Source: Phaffia rhodozyma (Eukaryota; Basidiomycota; Tremellomycetes; Cystofilobasidiales; Mrakiaceae). Taken from it: 64,000 nt of DNA. The notes beneath the pieces are model-generated. The model saw only the letters and a list, made by a program, of their open reading frames with translations, made no database searches and was not told the origin of the DNA. This document shows positions 59,562 through 64,000 of the stretch, one piece after another (within the stretch, counting starts at the first letter, position 1; the number at the start of each line of letters is the position of its first letter). Where the stretch lies: contig JACGZH010000007.1 in assembly GCA_014706385.1 (NCBI GenBank), positions 875,501-939,500 on the forward strand, written 5' to 3'. Made by a program: the position numbers and the translations under genes.

Positions 59562-61444
59562 ATGTCTTCCTCGCCTTCTATCGAATATGATCCCAAGAAT
59601 GTAAGGCTGGTTCTTTTGATCTATCATAAACACTCTGGTCTGATCGCGAAGAGATGTTTTCTGTAGATGATCTTTTCCCGGCTGGGAAGGTCCGGGCTTC
59701 GAGTCTCTCGATTATCCCTTGGAGGGTGGTTGACTTACGGTGGGGCAGTCAAGGGAGACCCAGTCAAGGACATCATCAAGACTGCTTTTGAAAATGGAAT
59801 AAACTTCTTTGGTGCGTTTATACGAACATGGTGTCTCACGCTTGGGAATCTTGCAGAGTTTTGACAAGCCTGTCATTTGGAATTACATTCATGATATTCG
59901 TCCCTTCTCTTCGATATAGACAACGCCGAGAACTACTCCAATGGTCAATCCGAGTGAGTGGTGATGAACTATGATCTTTTTCCCCCTTAGATCTATTCGC
60001 GCATCTACTTCTGATCTCTGAGAGCGTCACTTCGCGCTTTGTACCATTAGGGTTGAAATGGGACGAGTCTTCAAGGAACTTGGTATTCGACGAAGCGACA
60101 TCGTTGTCTCTAGCAAAGTTTTCTCTGGTGTCGGCCGAAAGGGTCCCAACGACCGAGGTTAATAGGCTTCTTTTTCGATTCTTGTTCTGGCGTCATGATC
60201 TGGGCAAAGCTCATCATCTATAATCACGTGACTGGAAATAGGATTGTCTCGAAAGCACATCATCGAGGGTGTCGATCAGTCGCTCAAGCGACTGGGGTTA
60301 GATTATCTCGATATCGTTCTCGGTGCGTTATACTCGTAAGGTCTTTAAACTCTTCCTTTTGTGCTCATATCGCTTCTTTCGATGTTCGTTGTTACACTTC
60401 CTAAGCCCACAGACCTGATGTGACTGTCCCTATGGAGGAGATCGTTCGATCTTTCACTTATCTCATAAACCAGGGCAAGGCCTTTTACTGGTCAGTGCCA
60501 TCTTGAAGCGATGTCCGAGCTGATTTACATACTGACTGTCTTTATTTTTTTCCTTGCAGGGGAACTTCGGAGTGGACTGCGCTGCAACTTGAAGAGGCCT
60601 TCCATGTTGCAAACAAATTTGGATTGATTGCTCCAACTGTCGAGCAGCCCCAATACTCTCTTCTGTACGTCCATAAAAGTCATGCCCCTAATTAGCCGTC
60701 ACGTTCTTTGCTTGTTCAAACAAATTTGATTGTAAACCCTCAGTGTTCGAGATAAACTTGAGAGAGAGTTCTTGCCTATCTTTGATCGATATGGTCTGGG
60801 AACAATGATTTGGTCCCCTCTTAGCTCTGGTTTCCTGACTGGAAAGTAGTACGTCTCATTGTTCCTTCTTCCAGAATTGGCAGTCTGCTATAATCGTTGT
60901 ATTTTTTTGATTTCGCAATAACTATAGCAATGACGGAATCCCAGAGAACTCTCGATACGCGACTAATCCTGGGGAATTCCAAGATACAATCGCTGCTCTC
61001 AAGAGTCCTGAGGGTCAAGCGAAGATCGAGAAGGTGAAGAAGCTGACCAAATTAGCTGAGGAGTAGGTTTCGATATTCATACTCTTGTATATGTACACGA
61101 ACAGGAGCGGTCTACTTACGTTTGTCGAGATTGATAGGAAACTCGGATGCACCGTGACTCATCTCTCACTTGCCTGGACTATCACAAATCCTAATGTGTC
61201 TTCATGTATGTTTCTCTCCGCCTTCAACAGCCGTCTCTCTCTCTCTTCGATCATCAGTCTAATGACTTACAACGTTCTCTCTTTCCCATGGTTCAAAGGC
61301 ATCCTCGGAGCTAGCAAACCTGAGCAGGTGATCGACAATCTCAAAGCGCTTGATGTCATCCCCAAGCTGACTCCAGAGATCTTGAAAGAGATCGATGACA
61401 TCGTTCAAACCAAGCCCGTCCAATTCACTATGTACGGTCGGTAA
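59562..61444 (+). CDS. Aldo-keto reductase (potassium-channel beta-subunit-like)
   Basis: An NADPH-dependent TIM-barrel oxidoreductase. The start ATG 59562 gives [13 protein letters not shown], then exon 2 from 59669, [20 protein letters not shown]. The catalytic tetrad is visible: Asp and Tyr in [13 protein letters not shown], Lys in [11 protein letters not shown], and His in DIVLAHRPDVT (spliced at TAAG before 60409). Cofactor and barrel motifs are [46 protein letters not shown] and [19 protein letters not shown]. The tail is [13 protein letters not shown]. These fit the AKR6-like Kv-beta/YghZ branch. The gene is full length with about 10 exons. Its substrate is unknown. Confidence 0.93.
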
Positions 61445-61692
61445 CAGTGGGGACTTCCTGTCGCTTGAGGTTGTCAAGTGTGTACAAAGTCTCTACACCA
61501 ACTCAAAGATTGATGCATTATCGAAATAAATTTTCAATCATGTGTTGTGGTCAAAAGCGGTATCGCTTTAAGTTGAACTTTGTAATGGCAACAACATTGG
61601 TAATATTATCGAAGATATCGATACTACAGCAAATCACGAATATTCCTTGAGTGTCCATCACTGCTAGATGTACAATGTAGAAAGTACAATGC

Positions 61693-62729
61693 TCAGAAAA
61701 GCGCATTGGCAGATTTAACAAACAAAGTGAAGCAGCACCCTATCCCCGAAAGGAAAAGAACAGTTCGAATAGGCGCCAGCCGATTGTTATCGATCTTGAT
61801 ATATGCAAGATTGTAGAAAGCCCTTCATATTAAAAACAGATTAGGAAGATGTCAATAGTGAGGTGAGCTCACTCGATTTCGAGCAGGAGACCATTAAAAA
61901 AAGAGCTGTAGACTTGAGCATACCTGGTGATCAGGTATGTAGCGGCCAAATTGTTCAAGGTAGAATTGGATAGTTTGGCATAATTTCCAGCCAGCTGTTG
62001 AAGACAGGAGAGACGTCAGATCGACGCCATGTTCCTAGAAGGTCGAATGCAAAGTACAGGTCGAGAGGAAACTTCATACCAGAGCAACTGCGAAGAAGGG
62101 GAGATTCTCAAAACCATTCTGCTGAGCAGCTTCGGCTCGGACAATGACCTTCTCTCTAAAACAGGGTTATAAGGGAACACGTCAGCCTAGGGCTATCTTA
62201 TGCCTTACTACTTATAGAGACCGAACACCGATACACTTGAACAAAAGACCGATTTAAAGAAAAGCAAAGAAAACGTCTGACATACTCCTTGGTTAGTTTC
62301 TCTTTCTTCTGCAGCTGATTCAAGAATCCTCGAGGATCTTTGCGAGAGAAATATTATGAATTTGAACAAAAGGATGTTAGTGAATTGCAAGACAACTATG
62401 AGGATGTAGTTTCAAATTCAAAGCCGAAATGCCCATAGGACGATAGCCGACTCTAACCAAATTTTGCTATATCAATGGGCTAGTGAAGTCAAATGGGAAT
62501 GCAACATACTTGAGTTGTCCCATTCATCCTTTCTCAAAGAGTTCCACCTGTTGACGGCATAAAGATGAGGGGTCACTGTATATATCATCCAGGTTATCCC
62601 ACACGAATAAGTAACTGTTCGCTTTGTTTAGCCATCGAATCGATCGATCAACTACTAACAGGACAAGATCCAAGCTACAGGAACAGTATAGAGCGAGTAA
62701 TTGTAGGCTCCATTTGGGAAGAAGAACAT
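61693..62729 (-). CDS. MAPEG-family integral membrane protein
   Basis: MAPEG proteins include microsomal glutathione transferases and related four-helix membrane enzymes. The start at 62727-62729 gives MFFFPNGAYNYSLYTVPVAW, the first helix. Splicing at TCC-T/GTTAGT keeps the frame: ILSLTPHLYAVNRWNSLRKD. Then follow NPRGFLNQLQKKEKLTKE, VIVRAEAAQQNGFENLPFFA, LAGNYAKLSNSTLNNLAATY and RAFYNLAYIKIDNNRLAPIR. The last helix ends LFVKSANALF. RAEAAxQNGFEN is the MAPEG signature (helix 2 Arg/Glu, Asn). The enzymatic activity cannot be fixed from sequence. Confidence 0.85.
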
Positions 62730-63013
62730 GATGAACAAGTTTGACGGAAGAGAAGGACGGGTTAAGCAAGCTTGATAGATCGGAGGGAACACTTGAGTTA
62801 TAAAGGTTTCTGAGATGATACAAAATGCGATAACCCCGGTGGAGTCTTAGTCTGACGTCAGCCAGTTCAAAATCATTCACCGTTCGGTTATAGGTAATCG
62901 CCAGAATATCCGGGAAAAACAGGGAATAACTTACCATTCGATTCCAAGCTCCGAACACCATCTTCAACCATCATCATCACTTCCTTCCATCAATCTTCGC
63001 TTCAACTGTGATC
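62730..63013. promoter_or_regulatory. Divergent promoter (MAPEG / ABM monooxygenase)
   Basis: 284 bases between two diverging starts. The minus strand carries an upstream ATG at 62959-62961 (MVFGAWNRM) ending in a good donor (GTAAGT), a possible 5' untranslated exon or upstream ORF of the MAPEG gene. Confidence 0.4.
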
Positions 63014-63682
63014 ATGTCTCTTCCTGCTGTCCCCGATAACGTTCGACCAGATGCTCCTTTGATTGTCTTTGCAAAGATCATTGGTATGTGATCTTGGTCT
63101 TATGCATGCTTTACGTCTATGTTTCGTCTTCGCACAGACTTGATCGTTGTTGCGACCTAATGTCCTTTCTTACCATCGATCTTGATAATGATTCGTCTTA
63201 TCTGACCTTTCTGTATCTACAGCCAAGCCCGGTAAGGCAGACGAGCTCGGTCAAGCTATCAATATCTGTGTCGAAAAGTCCAACAAGGTTATTTTTTCAT
63301 CTTGACTTGTGATCATCCTCGTGTTTTTTTTTTCGCAACATCACGTGGCTGATGGTTTTCTATGATTCTGACTTGGTCTATATCATACAGGAGCCTGGAA
63401 CCCTTATTTACACCATCCTCCGACAGCTTGACCAACCGGATACATTCCTCGCTTATGAGAAATATGAGAACTTGGCCGCTTTCAAAGAACACGGTAAAGG
63501 CGAGGCGCTCAAGGAGCTTGTCTCTAAGAATCTTGCTGCAGGGTAAGTTTAGTCCAATCAGTCTGCAATCATTTGACAAAAGAGTTCGATTCTGACGGTC
63601 TCTTTGATCATCGATCACACTGTTTTCCAGTTTGGAGCTCAACTACACTCAGGATATTCAGGGCTTCAAGTCCAAGATCTGA
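63014..63682 (+). CDS. Antibiotic-biosynthesis-monooxygenase (ABM) domain protein
   Basis: A small dimeric ferredoxin-like fold; the family includes quinol or polyketide monooxygenases and heme-degrading enzymes. The start ATG 63014 gives MSLPAVPDNVRPDAPLIVFA. Four exons join cleanly: AKIIAKPGKADELGQAINIC (split at 63083/63223), VEKSNK, EPGTLIYTILRQLDQPDTFL (from 63391) then YEKYENLAAFKEHGKGEALK, and GLELNYTQDIQGFKSKI. The motifs V-x-AKPGK, EPGTL-Y and YE-Y-x-x-x-AAF-x-x-H are the ABM signature. Length is about 110 residues, normal for the domain. Substrate unknown. Confidence 0.9.
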
Positions 63683-63951
63683 TTTAATACACAGGTGCAT
63701 GTAACAATTATATGCTCCGTTATATCTCTCTCTGCCAAGAAGCACAAGTAGCAGCCAGAAGTAGGCCCAGAGGATCAGACTCTACTACATCATCATGTAT
63801 ATGCAGCAGCAAGATATTGCAATGGAAGAGTATGAAAGAATACATAATGTAGCTGTCAGCGCAGACAGACAGCACGGTAAACGCAAGAGAGCAAGGAAGG
63901 GCATGTGATCAGGAAGAAGAACGCATGGGATGGTCGGGCCATATCGGAGGT
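63683..63951. other. Convergent intergenic gap
   Basis: 269 bases between the ABM stop and the minus-strand gene end at the window edge. No gene is seen. Confidence 0.35.
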
Positions 63952-64000
63952 TTAGTATCCAGATCCGGTCTGTGACCCGAACTGCCTACCGCCACCAGAA
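63952..64000 (-). CDS. 3' end of a minus-strand gene (partial)
   Basis: On the minus strand, the last bases of the window read SGGGRQFGSQTGSGY and a stop (TTA at 63952-63954 on the plus strand). Such Gly/Ser/Gln-rich tails occur on RNA-binding proteins, but only 15 residues are visible, so no product is named. It may be chance. Confidence 0.3.
   Translation of the reverse strand, partial: SGGGRQFGSQTGSGY

Overview
The window is nuclear DNA from a fungus, almost certainly a basidiomycete. Genes are compact and dense, on both strands, and broken by many short introns (about 50-100 bases, GT..AG). Intergenic gaps are 150-850 bases. A Cmt1/Cap59-type (GT69) mannosyltransferase, a DUF6534-like membrane protein and the intron density fit a basidiomycete yeast, possibly Tremellomycetes such as the Phaffia/Xanthophyllomyces lineage. 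That lineage placement is inference from gene content; no marker gene proves it.

Layout: 0.2-8.0 kb tricalbin, an ER-plasma membrane tether (+); 8.3-13.1 kb CLIP-170-type microtubule plus-end protein (-); 13.7-16.2 kb ataxin-3/Josephin deubiquitinase (+); 17.0-19.2 kb GT69 mannosyltransferase (-); 19.9-22.2 kb eIF5-mimic/BZW (+); 23.0-25.8 kb amino-acid permease behind a GATA-rich promoter (+); 26.6-29.2 kb a Fanzor, the eukaryotic TnpB-like RNA-guided nuclease family, with an apparently broken frame (+); 29.5-31.6 kb secreted agmatinase-like ureohydrolase (-); 32.0-33.6 kb BCL7-like chromatin protein (-); 33.9-36.5 kb Sld2 replication factor (+); 36.8-37.6 kb dynein roadblock light chain (-); 37.7-39.7 kb polyglutamine protein (+); 40.2-42.7 kb unrecognised low-complexity protein (+); 43.2-46.9 kb SCY1-like pseudokinase (-); 47.7-50.1 kb DUF6534-like membrane protein (+); 50.5-54.4 kb secreted, GPI-anchored S41-type peptidase (-); 55.0-59.2 kb type II phosphatidylinositol 4-kinase (+); 59.6-61.4 kb aldo-keto reductase (+); 61.7-62.7 kb MAPEG-family membrane protein (-); 63.0-63.7 kb ABM-domain monooxygenase (+); and the 3' end of a minus-strand gene at the right edge.

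Most genes are unrelated housekeeping genes. Weak themes are membrane contact and phosphoinositide biology (tricalbin, PI4K type II, SCYL1) and microtubule transport (CLIP-170, roadblock), but nothing shows co-regulation. The accessory part is 25.8-29.4 kb: a tRNA-like A-box relic, an 18-base tandem repeat and the Fanzor. The Fanzor keeps recognisable RuvC-I, -II and -III motifs and its zinc finger, yet the conserved frame jumps at several places without good splice sites. It is best read as a decaying or mis-sequenced copy of a mobile RNA-guided nuclease gene. Exon boundaries throughout were read by eye and should be treated as models.
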